NCBI RefSeq assembly: GCF_030704535.1
Contig: NC_081814.1
Coordinates: 26,018,001-26,082,000 of the forward strand
DNA length: 64,000 bases
Source of the DNA: Vitis vinifera
Lineage: Eukaryota > Streptophyta > Magnoliopsida > Vitales > Vitaceae
Reading direction: 5' to 3'
Shown here: positions 10,976 through 21,430 of the stretch, one piece after another
Layout of the letters: every line of letters starts with the position of its first letter
Numbering within the stretch: the stretch's first letter is position 1
Notes under the pieces: generated by a model
The model's database searches: none
Told to the model about the DNA's origin: nothing
What the model saw: the letters and a program-made list of their open reading frames with translations, nothing else
Position numbers and translations under genes: made by a program

Positions 10976-12421
10976 ATTATTACAACCTCTCCACCAAGGG
11001 TTTTTTTATTGAAAAATGGAAAGAAACATATGCTTCAGCCTGCGCCATTCAAATCCATTGAATGATTCCATGGATTTAATAGCACGACAAAAGAATAAGG
11101 TGGGGAAAAGCATATCTCTTCTTTTATCAAGTTGTATCTACAGAAATGATTCAAATTCATTCTCTTGATGGGTGTTAGCCATTTTATTGGCTTAATTATT
11201 AAAATGTTTTGACATGCCATATCATCAGCTAATATTCTCCATCAAGCTGGTGTGAAATATCATGAATTAATGCTGAGAGTACTCAGCCTCTCTTCTGGAC
11301 ATCAGTCAAAATATTAAAGGATTTCCAGCCCTTTCATCAATCGGATGGGATCTTTTGTTGCAGATGCCAAATTTGTTTTAGAAATTGAAGATGGTTTTAT
11401 GCTTTTTTAATTGGCAAGAACTAATGGGGCTTCAGTACAATCATTCACACATGTCTTCATCACAGTGAAACTGGCCTAATTTGACTAGCTCAAAGTTTGA
11501 AACCTACTTAGCAATTTCTCATACAAGAAAGTTTGATTATATTCCCTTGTAGAAAACTTTCAAATGGGATAAACTGGCTCAAATTTTAGAGGTCTCCCTG
11601 CAAAATTAGTCATATAGGTGTCTGTTTTATTTTCTTGGCTCAATTCATTCTCTTGGGCTCTATCTATTTTTCTCTTGGAGCAATAGAATATCTCAATGGT
11701 TAGGCTCAAGACTTGTTAGCCATTAAATATCTTACATATCTTAATGATTTGTCAAGTGTCTCAAAGAATATTATGTAGATTATTTTACATATTAGTATTT
11801 CCTAGTAAAATTAGATATCCTACGAGTTGGCTGGAATATCCTAATAAATATTCTAAATTATGAGATGGAGTTAAATATATATGCAAAAGAACATCTTGTA
11901 GTATTAAAGCTTTCACTCATAACAAATGATACTAGGGCTACTGTTGGCATAACATCTTCCAGGGTTATATTCGACTACCAAACTCATCAGGGGGCAAATT
12001 TATTTCATTTTTTCGAAAAGGGAGTCACCCCCTAATCCTTCAAGTTTCTACAATGTCTAGCTCCAGAATTTTCAATTATTGATTAGGGTGGAAAAAGCAC
12101 TGGACAGCTCTAGCACAAAATAACTGTCAAGAACATTCTAGAGGCTATCCATGTACGTGCTCTTAAGCCCTATGACTTATCATTAAGGGGATTTTAAATG
12201 CATGAAATTATTGAGTCCCATGCAAAGCCCTACCATGTAAGCAACCGAACAAACCTTAAATAACAAGAAACAAACCCTTTTCTAACCTTACATCTTTGTT
12301 CTGGTATCTTTGATGATTTGATACTTCCACCACAAACTGTATCTTTCTTGACAATCTTTCATAAAAGAAATCTTTAAAGATTTCTTGTCTGTGCCTTTCT
12401 TGTTGTTGATGGCCCCATGAA
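10976..12421. other. G3 far-upstream region, no gene seen
   Basis: Noncoding. Around 12,050-12,150 the sequence is related to the right part of the R segments. At 12,138 units 1 and 2 carry a recombinant join: unit 3 has two diverged copies of this stretch about 485 bp apart. Confidence 0.5.
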
Positions 12422-12473
12422 TGACTCATTCCACTAAAAGTTGAGTCACCAACAATTTTTATCCCTTTAAGTA
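12422..12473 (+). promoter_or_regulatory. Putative G3 core promoter
   Basis: TGACTCA (12,422-12,428), a second TGAGTCA (12,442-12,448) and a TATA-like TTTAAGTA (12,466-12,473), about 100 bp before the ATG. Unit 3 has TTTAAATA at this spot, so the box has one change here and in unit 2. Confidence 0.4.
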
Positions 12474-12571
12474 CACTTGCATTCCCCAAGGGTTGATGAA
12501 CCTTTGGGAGTACAACCTCTTCAATCTCTGAAAGGAGAGAGCATTGTGGAACACCAGTTGAAGTTTGAGAA

Positions 12572-13695
12572 ATGAAGAACCAAGTTGCCGGACAGGTAAT
12601 TGGAATCCCAATCAGCTTCCCAAATGAGAATCCCTCTTCTTCAAATCCATCTCTGCCATTAAGTCATAGTAAGATGAAGATTCTCTCTTTCAACCACATG
12701 CCCATATAACTACTTTCTACTTAAAACTTCAAAATTGCAGTCCTTTTGCTAATGGGGTTGTCTTCAAAATTGCAGATGAAGTGGATAGGATGAAGAATAT
12801 GATGAACCAACATGGGAAAAAGGGTGATAACATTGTGCATGGAATCAGAGAACATGGCAAGTACTTAACCTTCTCTTCTTCTTCATGTCAATTTCCAAAA
12901 CATAAAAGCATGTCTTGACTGAGAATCGAGGCATGCATATCTCCTGGGACTCTTACTTCTTAGTTCTTATAGAGATATAGGTCTGACACGTAGTTTATGT
13001 ATTTGTTTGGCTTGTTTGGCTGGTGGGAGTTTGAAGTAAACAAGAGAATATATATATTGAATCATAAGAATTACATCTATGAAACAACATTCTAGTAATA
13101 ATTAATTGATCTTTTGTTTTTTTTCTTATAAACTTTTTTCTGGAAGTGCAGTAAGATTGGCACCTAGGATCTTTGAAACTGTGAAGGGAAAGCTGAGCTT
13201 GGGGGCAAGGATTCTTCAACAAGGAGGCATGAAGAGAATTTTTAAGCAACTTTTTGGGGTTACGGAAGGAGAGAATCTGTTGAAGGCTTCTCAATGCTAT
13301 TTATCAACAACAGCAGGCCCCATAGCAGGCCTCCTCTTTCTCTCTACTCAGAGGGTTGCCTTTTGCAGTGAGAGATCCATCAAATTCTCTTCTCCAAATG
13401 GTGAATTGGTTAGATTCTATTACAAGGTTTGGTTACTCGCATAACTATCTTTTTTTATATATCTATATCTATTCTTTGTTAACATTTATGTAAAGTTTTT
13501 TTTTTTTTCCTTTTTCAGGTTTCAATCCCACTGAGAAAGATAAAGAGAGTAGACCAAAGTGAGAATATGAAAAATCCATCTCAGAAGTACATGGAAGTAG
13601 TCACTGCAGATGATTTTGAGTTCTGGTTTATGGGGTTCTTGAATTATCAGAAAGCTTTCAACTGTCTCCGAAAGGCATTAATGTCTCAATCTTGA
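12572..13695 (+). CDS. GEM-like GRAM-domain protein, locus G3 (unit 1)
   Basis: Proposed exons 12572-12668, 12776-12856, 13152-13426 and 13519-13695 give one open frame of 209 aa. The start MKNQVAGQVIGIPIS matches G1. Exon 2 encodes HGKKGDNIVHGIREHG. Exons 3-4 carry the GRAM domain with CYLSTTAGP, QRVAFCSERSI and FWFMGFLNYQKAFNCL. Exon 3 is 275 bp, exactly as in G1, so gene structure is conserved. Intron 2 starts GC (12,857) instead of GT; unit 3 has GT at this site. Unlike in G1, reading through intron 1 meets a stop, so splicing is needed. No inactivating change is seen. The family role is as for G1: membrane-associated regulator, function of this copy unknown. Confidence 0.85.
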
Positions 13696-13800
13696 ACGAG
13701 TTACACATCAACCCAAAACTGATTGAAGCAGAAATGGTTTTGCCCTCTACATAAAAAATGTATAGAAAAATTTTTGTTAATAAGAAATTGATCTCCAATT

Positions 13801-14178
13801 CTTCTCTAACAGCGAGAGCTTGGGCTTTTATGTCTGGATTTCGCAGTATATTGTTTCAAGAAAGTCCGACCAATGTTTTCAGCAAAGAAAAGAAGCAGAT
13901 TAGGCCCTGTTTGGGATTCATTTTAAGCGTCTTAGAAATCACTTTGCAATAGTTTTTTACAAACATTTTATGTTGGGTGAAACAAATAAAAAGCAATCGT
14001 CGCATGCACTTTGATACTAGTTTTTTGAAGTAGGCCAAATGTAGCTTTTCGAACGTTACTGTCCCAATTTTTATGATTTTCTTTATATATTTTACCAATA
14101 ATAATTTAACATTCTTGTTTTATAAACACTTAAATTTTATTTTTTAAAAAATTATAATACTTTTAAGACTATAGTTTT
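13801..14178. other. Spacer left of element C, no gene seen
   Basis: Start of the unit 2 spacer. It aligns with 40,490-40,870 at about 5% difference (hand count of about 10 differences in the first 180 bp). Short ORFs on both strands are not conserved as proteins. The last five bases (gtttt, 14,174-14,178) are the left target-site copy of element C. Confidence 0.6.
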
Positions 14179-14393
14179 TATTAGAATTTGAGAATTTTAT
14201 AGATACTTTAAGAAATCTTTTGTATCTTTTGTTAACAGTAGCATTAGTTGTAAAGGTGTGAAGATCCGTATTTTGTGGAATTTGTTTTTGAAAAAGCTAG
14301 ATGTGTTAGTTGGGTTTGGTATTGACTCAACAGTAATGTGCCTAAAATTGCAATATTTATATATCAGCATATGAATGAAATCATGTGTTCACA
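14179..14393 (+). repeat. Element C 5' LTR
   Basis: 215 bp. Its first two bases are TA where the 3' LTR has the canonical TG. Seven differences from the 3' LTR by hand count (about 3.3%). Confidence 0.95.
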
Positions 14394-14474
14394 TGGTATC
14401 AGAGCACCAGAAAGATCTTAATAGGACCTGTGAGTGAAAAAAAACCACCAGCAAGGCTTTCTCTAAAAACCCTC

Positions 14475-15330
14475 ATGGCTTCCAGCAATACGTCTGCTCT
14501 TTCAACCCCAGTTTTCAATGGTGAAAACTATCAAGTTTGGGCTGTTAAGATGAAAGCTTACCTGAGAGGTCTTGGTTTGTGGCAGTGGGTTGAAACTGAA
14601 AGGCAAATACAACCTTTGGGAAACAATCCAACCCCTAATCAAATCAGGGCTCATGAAGAAGAAGAAGCTAAAGCTCCAAGAGCTTTATCTTACATCCATG
14701 CTGTTGTCTCAGAACCAATTTTCACAAGGATTATGGCTTGCGAAACACCAAAAGAGGCGTGGGAAAAGCTTAAGGAGATGTATTTAGGGAGTGAAGAGGT
14801 AATTTGAAGTTTTGAGGATGAAAGACAATGAGTTCATCAAAGAATATGTAGACAAGCTCATGGAAGTTGTTAAAAAAATCCGGCTTCTTGGTGAGGATCT
14901 AACAGACCAAAGGGTTGTAGAGAAAGTTCTAGTGAGTTTGCCTAAAAGATTTGAGTCCAAGATCTCTTCACTTGAAGACTCAAAGGATTTAACCAAAATT
15001 TCCTTGGCTGAGCTTGTTCATGCTTTTCAAGCTCAAGAATAGAGGAGATCAATGAGACAGGAAGAAAGCAATGAAGATGCTTTTCTTGCACTGCAAAAAA
15101 GAAAAGCTTCTCAAGGCAGAGAGAAAAAGCAATCTGGTGAGAAGAAAGATAAAGAGAAGAATGAGGGCCAAGGAAGGAAAAGTGGTGTCAAGAGGAGATA
15201 TCCTCCATGTCCTCACTACAAGAAACAGAGTCATTCAGAGAATTTTTGTTGGTATAGGCCAAGTGTACAATGCAGATCATGTAAGCAATTTGGTCATGTA
15301 GAGAAGGTATCAAAGAATAAAAATGATCAG
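14475..15330 (+). pseudogene. Element C gag remnant
   Basis: Starts MASSNTSALSTPVFNGENYQVW at 14,475, the plant copia capsid N-terminus (FNGENYQVWAVKMKAYL). Breaks follow: a stop at about 14,805 and another at about 15,040. The zinc knuckle CRSCKQFGHVEKV near 15,270 has lost its last cysteine (V instead of C). In an intact element gag forms the virus-like particle; this one cannot be made whole. Confidence 0.85.
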
Positions 15331-18300
15331 CAAGGGAAGCAAGGACAACAAACACAAATGGCTGAAAATCAGCAGCAACAGGAGCAATTGTTTATTGTTA
15401 CAAGTCATGCAACGAGCAGTTGTGCAAAAACTTGGCTTATTGACAGTGGTTGTACAAACCACATGACTCCTGAATTGAGTTATTTCAAGGAGTTGGATAA
15501 GTCATATAAGTCGAAAGTGAAGATTGGAAATGGAGATTTGGTTGATGTCAAAGGCAAGGGAGTTGTTGCTGTTGAGACTCTAACAGGTATTAAATATATC
15601 TCAGATGTGTTGTTTGTGCCTGAAATTAGTTAAAGCTTATTAAGTGTGGGTCAAATGCTAGAGAAGAATTATTCTTTGCATTTTCAAAAAATGTCTTGCA
15701 CCGTTGTTGATAATGTTGGTTGTAAGTTGATGACTGTAAAAATGAGAGATAAAAGCTTTCCAATTAAGTGGAAAGAGACTAATTTACATGCTTATACCAC
15801 TGTTGTTGATGAGTCTGTGTTGTGGCATAAGAGATTTGGCCATTTTCATTATGCTGCAATTAAACACTTGCATCAGAAAGGCTTAACACAAGGCCTACTT
15901 GTCATTTGTGATGAAAAAAATGTGTGTTAAGTCTGTCAAATTGGGAAGCAAAGTAGATTGTCGTTTCCTGTAAACAAGGCTTGGAGAGCTTCAAAAAGGT
16001 TGCAATTGATCCATACTAATGTGTGTGGACCAATGAAGACACCCTCGCTAAATGGAAACAGGTATTTCATCCTGTTCATAGATGATAAAACAAGAATGTG
16101 TTGGGTTTTCTTTATGAAGCAAAAATCAGAAGTGGCTGGTGTGTTTCAAAATTTCAAGGCCTTGGTAGAAAATCAAGCAAATTGCAGCATTAAGGTAATA
16201 AGATCGGATAATGGTACTGAATATACATCGAACAAGTTTGACAGGTTTTATGTTGAAGCTGGAATTGTACATCAGTTGACTATCACTGACTCCCCTTAAC
16301 AAAATGGAGTGAGTGAGAGGAAGAATAGAACCATTATGGAGATGACAAGGTGTCTGCTATTTGAAAAGAAAATGCCCAAGTGTTTCTGGGCAGAAGCTGT
16401 TAACACAGTTATGTATTTGTTGAACAGACTTCCAACCAAAGCTGTGAAGAATAAAACTTCATTTGAGGCTTGGTATGGAGTTAAACCACCTGTGGAGCAC
16501 TTGAAAGTATTTGGGAGTTTGTGTTACACTCATGTGCCAGATGTGAAAAGAGACAAGTTGGACTACAAAGCTGAAATGGGAATCTTCCTGTGATATAGCT
16601 CAACCTCCAAGGGCTATAGAGTTTTCAATTTGAAAACAAAAAAAATAATGGTTAGCAAAGACATCAAAGTTGATGAAGCAGTAGTATGGAATTGGGAGAA
16701 AAATGAGATAAAAGTAGAAGATGTTGATCAAATTGGGGTAACCATTCCCCAAATTCCAGAAGAAATTGAAGATGAAGTTGGTGCTGATAACTTAGATGAT
16801 GTTCTAGTAAGAGGAACAAGGTTACTTGATGAAATATATGAGAGATGTGATGTAGTATTACAGGAGCCTACATGTTATGATGAAGCTGCTAAAGAAAATG
16901 GGTAGAGAGGTTCAATGGAGGAGGAGCTAAAAATGATAAAGAAAAATGGAACTTGGGAGCTGGTAGATAGACCCAAAAATCAAAAGATAATTGGAGTTAA
17001 GTGGGTTTTCAGAATCTAATATAACTCAGATGGTTATGTAAACAAACTTAAGGCCAGATTGGTTATAAAGGGTTATTCTCAAGAGTATGGTGTTGATTTT
17101 TCAAATACTTTTGCTCCAGTGGCTAGGCATGATACTATAAGGCTTCTGGTGGCTTTAGCAGCAAAGATGGGTTGGAAAATTCATCATCTTGATGTGAAGT
17201 CTGCCTTTCAAAATGGTGTGCTTGAAGAAGATATTTATGTTGAGCAACCAGAAGGATTTCAAGTTTCAAGTTGTGAAGACAAAGTTTACAAGCTCCGCAA
17301 AGCTCTCTATGGCTTGAAACAAGCACCAAGAGCTTGGTATAGTAGAATTGATGCCTATCTGCTGCAGCAAGGATTTAAAAGAAGTGAAAGTGAAGCCACT
17401 CTATATGTGTTGAAGGTTCAAGAAGAAGTTCAGCTTATTGTCTCTTTGTATGTAGATGACCTACTGGTTACAGGTTGTAATTAAAAAATATTGAAGCAAT
17501 TCATGGTGCAGATGGAAAGTGAGTTTGAAATGTCCAATTTGGGTGAGATGAAATATTTTTTGGGCATGAAAATTCACCAATGTGAAGCTGGAATCTTCAT
17601 CTCACAACAGATGTATGCTCTGAAGGTTTTGAAGAAGTTTCATATGGAAATATCCAAATCTGTAGCAACTCCTTTGGTTGTGAATGAAAAATTATCAAAG
17701 AATGAAGTTAACATCAAAGAAGATGCCTCTGTTTACAAAAGCCTAATAGGTAGTCTGCTCTACTTATCTGCTACAAGGCCAGATTTAATGTTCTCAGCAA
17801 GCCTACTCTCAAGGTTTATGCACTCACCTAGTAAAATTCATTTTGGGGTAGCTAAGAGAGTTCTAAGGTACATTAGAGGTATTTTTGACTATGGTTTGTG
17901 GTTTGTTAAGAAAGAAAGTAAAGAACTCCAAGGATATGCAGACAGTGACTGGGCAGGAAGTTTAGATGATTCCAAAAGCACTTTTGGTTATGCTTTCTCA
18001 TTTGGTAGTGAAGTTTTTTCATGGAATTAAAAAAAACAAGAGGTCGTGGTTCAATCCTCAGCAAAAGCTGAGTATATTTCTGCAGCAGCAGCTGCAAACC
18101 AATCTATTTGGCTAAGGAAATTGCTAACTGATTTGGGGCAAAGCCAAGCAAATGCTACTGTAATTTGGGTTGACAACAAGTTAGCCATTTCTATTGCAAA
18201 AAAAACCCTGTGCAACATGGAAGAACTAAACACATAAATGTGAAGTTTCATGCAATTAGAAAAGCTAAGAAGAATGATGAAGTCAATCTGGTGTATTGTT

Positions 18301-18407
18301 GCTCAGAAAATCAGATTGCTGACATATTAACTAAGACACTTTCCAAAGCCAAGTTTGAAGAGCTAAGATCAAGGCTTGGAGTCTCTAAGAAAATTCTCAA
18401 GGAGGAG
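15331..18407 (+). pseudogene. Element C pol remnant: protease, integrase, RT, RNase H
   Basis: Protease motif LIDSGCTNHMT lies near 15,440. The integrase zinc-binding part (LWHKRFGHFH) lies near 15,820. In the integrase core the first acidic residue is changed (HTNVCGP instead of HTD), while RSDNGTEY (16,205) and SERKNRT (16,315) keep the other two. RT has [10 protein letters not shown] and YVDDLLVTG (about 17,190 and 17,450). RNase H ends near DILTKTLS (18,330). Stops occur at about 15,631, 15,928, 16,297, 16,592, 16,903, 17,018, 17,482 and 18,028, with a frameshift near 18,210. Confidence 0.9.
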
Positions 18408-18622
18408 TGTTAGAATTTGAGAATTTTATAGATACTTTAAGAAATATTTTGTATCTTTTGTTAACAGTAGGATAAGATGTAAAGGTGTGAAGATCCGTAT
18501 TTTGTGGAATTTGTTTTTGAAAAAGCTAGATGTGTTAGTTGGGTTTGGTATTGACTCAACAATAATGTGCCTAAAATTGTAATATTTATATATCAGCATA
18601 TGAATGAAATCATGTGTTCACA
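18408..18622 (+). repeat. Element C 3' LTR
   Basis: 215 bp, TGTTAGAATT...GTTCACA, followed by target copy gtttt (18,623-18,627). Confidence 0.95.
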
Positions 18623-18627
18623 GTTTT

Positions 18628-19708
18628 CCAAAAGCTGAAATTACTTTTCATCACCAATTTAGGAACATAGTGTTTTAAGAATTTCCATAAGTTCAAATAT
18701 GAAATTAATGTTTTGGAGTTATGGGTGTTTTACCTAGATTGGCAATTCAAACAAAAAAAAAGGGTCTAATTTTAAGTATTTGAATCCTCCCTTAGACTAC
18801 AAGTATAATGAAGATAAAAATGTTGAAAGCATTTAGAGATTAAGGTATATACTTGAGGTAGTGGATAAATGAAAACGAATCAATTGAGCTTTTCAAATCA
18901 ATGGTATTTTTGTTTTTTGTTCTTTTTTTAAAATAAAAGCTTTAGGAGACCTAGTCGTTGTTTTTTTACTCAACATTTTTATAGCCTATTTCACAATCGA
19001 TTCAACTTTAAGTAGGATTGATTCACCTTGAGCTATATAAATTTTTAGCAATTGGATTGGGGTTTCTCATTCCTATTTAAACCCAGATTTGTTATTTTAA
19101 GGGTGGGAAACATCATTAGTCATGACACACACATTTCATTGAGCTGCTTTTCCTTTCTAAGTGTTAAGTATTTGTTTTTTATTCCAAGAAAATCCAACTT
19201 ATTTTATAGCTTAGAACAATTTTTAATCAATTGATTTTTAAACATCGATTGTTTATTTAGTTCTTTCATCCATTCTCTCTTTGTTATTATTTGATTGGGA
19301 TAAAGCTCATTTTCTTCTTTTGTGAATTCAAAAAGAGACCGAGATTGAATTTAGTATGGACTCCAAATATGCTTTGGAAGAAAAAGGTAGCTAATTTAAG
19401 TTGGAAGGTGCTAGTTTAGTGTCTGGTAAGGATTAATGAACTTAAGTTGAGTAAAACCTTACATTAAATTTAGTCATTCACAATGGATATTTCTTATTAC
19501 TTGTCAGCATGTGGTTTATATCTTTTTAGGGATTTTCCATTTTAAATGGTGATGTATTGACTTATTCTCTCTATCTCCCTTCTTTAGTTAATTTCTTGTA
19601 TTTATCCTAACTTAAAAAATTTATATTCTTTTAATGAGTAGATTATTTGAGAATTTGAGTTGAAATTTAAATATTTAATTTTTTAAATAGTTTGATATAA
19701 TTTTCAAT
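18628..19708. other. Spacer right of element C, no gene seen
   Basis: AT-rich DNA homologous to 40,875-41,985. It leads directly to the gag ATG of element B. I find no primer-binding site and no copy of the element B 3' LTR here, so the 5' LTR of B appears to be missing. Confidence 0.6.
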
Positions 19709-21430
19709 ATGGCTTTACCTGGTCTTAGCATCAACACTGATAACACATCTGTAACGACCCACTCCCAACCATGTAGATATTGTCCGCTTTGAACCCAAAT
19801 GGGCCCTCACGACTTTAAAACGTGTCTACAGGGTTAAGATGAGTCCATATTTATATAGCGCCAAGAACTTTCCCCCCTATCCGATGTGAGATGTTATAAA
19901 CACCCCCTCATGCAGACACAACGTCCTCATTGTGTCCCATGGGATTGTGGGATCAAATAGACAAACACCCCTACAGGGCCAAACAAACCCCCATATGAGG
20001 TTAGAGATCGACTCTGATACTATTTGTAATGACCCGCTCTTAACCGTGTAGATATTGTCATCTTAACCAAGTAGATGCGTTTTAAAGCCGTGAGGGCCCT
20101 TTTGGGTCCAAAGCGGACAATATCTACACGGTTGGGAGTGTGTCGTTACAAATGGTATCAGAGCTAATCCCCGACCTTGGTGTGGGGTTTGTTTAGACTT
20201 ATAAGGGTGCTTTTCTATTTGGCCCCATAATCCCATGGGACACAATGAGGACATTGTGTTTACATGGGGGGAAGGGGTATTTGTGACATCCCACATTGGA
20301 TAAGGGGGAAAGTTCCTAACACTATATAAGTATGGACTCTTCGTAATCCTATAGATGCGTTTTAAAGCCGTGAGGACCCCTTGGGCCCAAAATGGACAAT
20401 ATCTATATGGTTGGGTGCGGGTCGTTATAAATGGTATCAAAGCCGATCCTCAACCTCGGTGTGAGGTTTGTTTGGCCCCACAATCCCGTGGAATACAACG
20501 AGGACATTGTGTCTACATGATGGGGGGGGGGGGGGTTGTTTGTGACATCTCACATCGGATAGGGGGGAAAGTTCCTAGCGCTATATAAATATGGACTTCT
20601 ATTAACCTTGTAGATGCGTTTTAAAGCCATGAGGGTCCCATTGGGCCCAAAACGAACAATATCTACATGGTTGGGTGCGAGTCGTTACAACATCTGCATC
20701 TATCCTTGCTCCAATGAGTCACCAAAATAGTCAAACCACTGAGCAAACCTAGAACTAACTCGTTAGTACACAATCTGTTCTTTTACCATTACCAAATATT
20801 TTCTCCTTGAATCAATCTCTTACTGTGAAGCTTGATGAGAACAACTATCTCATTTGGAAAAATCAACTACTTAATGCCATTATTGCAAATGGATTGGAAG
20901 ATTTCATCGATGGGTGTCGTCCTTGTCCAATCAGATTTCTTGATTCTTAAATGCAAATCGATAATCCAGACTTCATTGCTTGGCATCACTTTAATCGGCT
21001 CATTATGAGCTGGATTTATGCCTTTCTGATTGAAGTGATGCTATATCAATTGTTGGCTATTCAACTGCTTTGGAGATTTGGAATGCTCTCAACCAGATCT
21101 ACTTTGCTGCGTCCATGGCTCGTCTGATTGAGATTTGTGCAAAGATACAAAACTTGAGGAAATGGAATATATTAAAAAACTAAAGCATCTCTGCAACACC
21201 CTTGCTACCATAGGTGAGCCTGTTTCATACATAGATCATCTTCTTTACCTGTTTGGGGGTCTTGACCGTGCCTATAATATGTTTGTTACCTTGATAATCA
21301 ATCGACCTGATAAACCAAGCATTGAGGAGATACATAGTTTGTTGCTTAGTTATGAGTTCAGGCTGGACTCACAAAACTTAGATGACCAATTGATCAAGCC
21401 AACTTGTCCCAACTCAACTTGATTTAAAAA
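19709..21430 (+). pseudogene. Element B gag remnant (unit 2)
   Basis: Begins ATGGCTTTACC at 19,709 and is interrupted by the inverted-repeat element at 19,750. It resumes at 20,690 and reads QSLTVKLDENNYLIWKNQLL near 20,815, the capsid-type N-terminus of RE1-like copia elements. Stops near 20,750 and 20,948 and frameshifts near 21,045 and 21,155 break it. The unit 3 copy (42,815-43,477) keeps a 220-codon open stretch of the same protein. Confidence 0.85.
19750..20689. mobile_element. Inverted-repeat small LTR (TRIM-like) element in element B gag, unit 2
   Basis: 940 bp bounded by target copies acatc (19,745-19,749 and 20,690-20,694). The left part is a reversed LTR plus reversed internal segment. 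A short LTR-like palindrome (20,025-20,150, tgtaatgacc...tcgttaca) forms the centre. To the right are two forward internal-plus-LTR copies. The internal segment starts with a primer-site-like tggtatcagagc, and each LTR (about 150 bp) has a TATA-like ctatataa and ends cgttaca. The first and last 70 bp are inverted repeats of each other, so the whole could fold into a hairpin. A 14-G tract lies at 20,522-20,535. No protein is encoded. Confidence 0.75.

Larger units (their letters stand above)
1..13800. repeat. Large tandem unit 1 (left end outside window)
   Basis: First of three direct copies of a roughly 22-27 kb segment. It holds the end of nested elements A and B, mini-element D, and GEM-like loci G1, G2 and G3. 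It aligns with about 26,600-40,490 (unit 2) and 49,115-63,640 (unit 3). The right edge is where sequence just past the G3 stop stops matching unit 3, about 100 bp downstream of the gene. The left part matches unit 3 best and the gene part matches unit 2 best. Confidence 0.85.
14179..18622 (+). mobile_element. Full-length Ty1/copia element C
   Basis: 4,444 bp with two 215-bp LTRs, a tRNA-iMet-type primer site (tggtatcagagc, 14,394-14,405), a purine tract (aaggaggag) before the 3' LTR and perfect 5-bp target copies gtttt at 14,174-14,178 and 18,623-18,627. The matching place in unit 3 (about 40,863-40,875) reads straight through with one gtttt, a clean empty site. The domain order gag, protease, integrase, RT, RNase H is the Ty1/copia order. 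The element is related to A: same purine tract and similar RT. All coding parts are broken, so it is no longer autonomous. Confidence 0.95.

Noticed and set aside
19750..20689. Cassandra-type TRIM carrying a 5S rRNA promoter
   Set aside because: LTR size and primer site would fit a TRIM, but I could not find 5S-like internal promoter boxes in the LTR.
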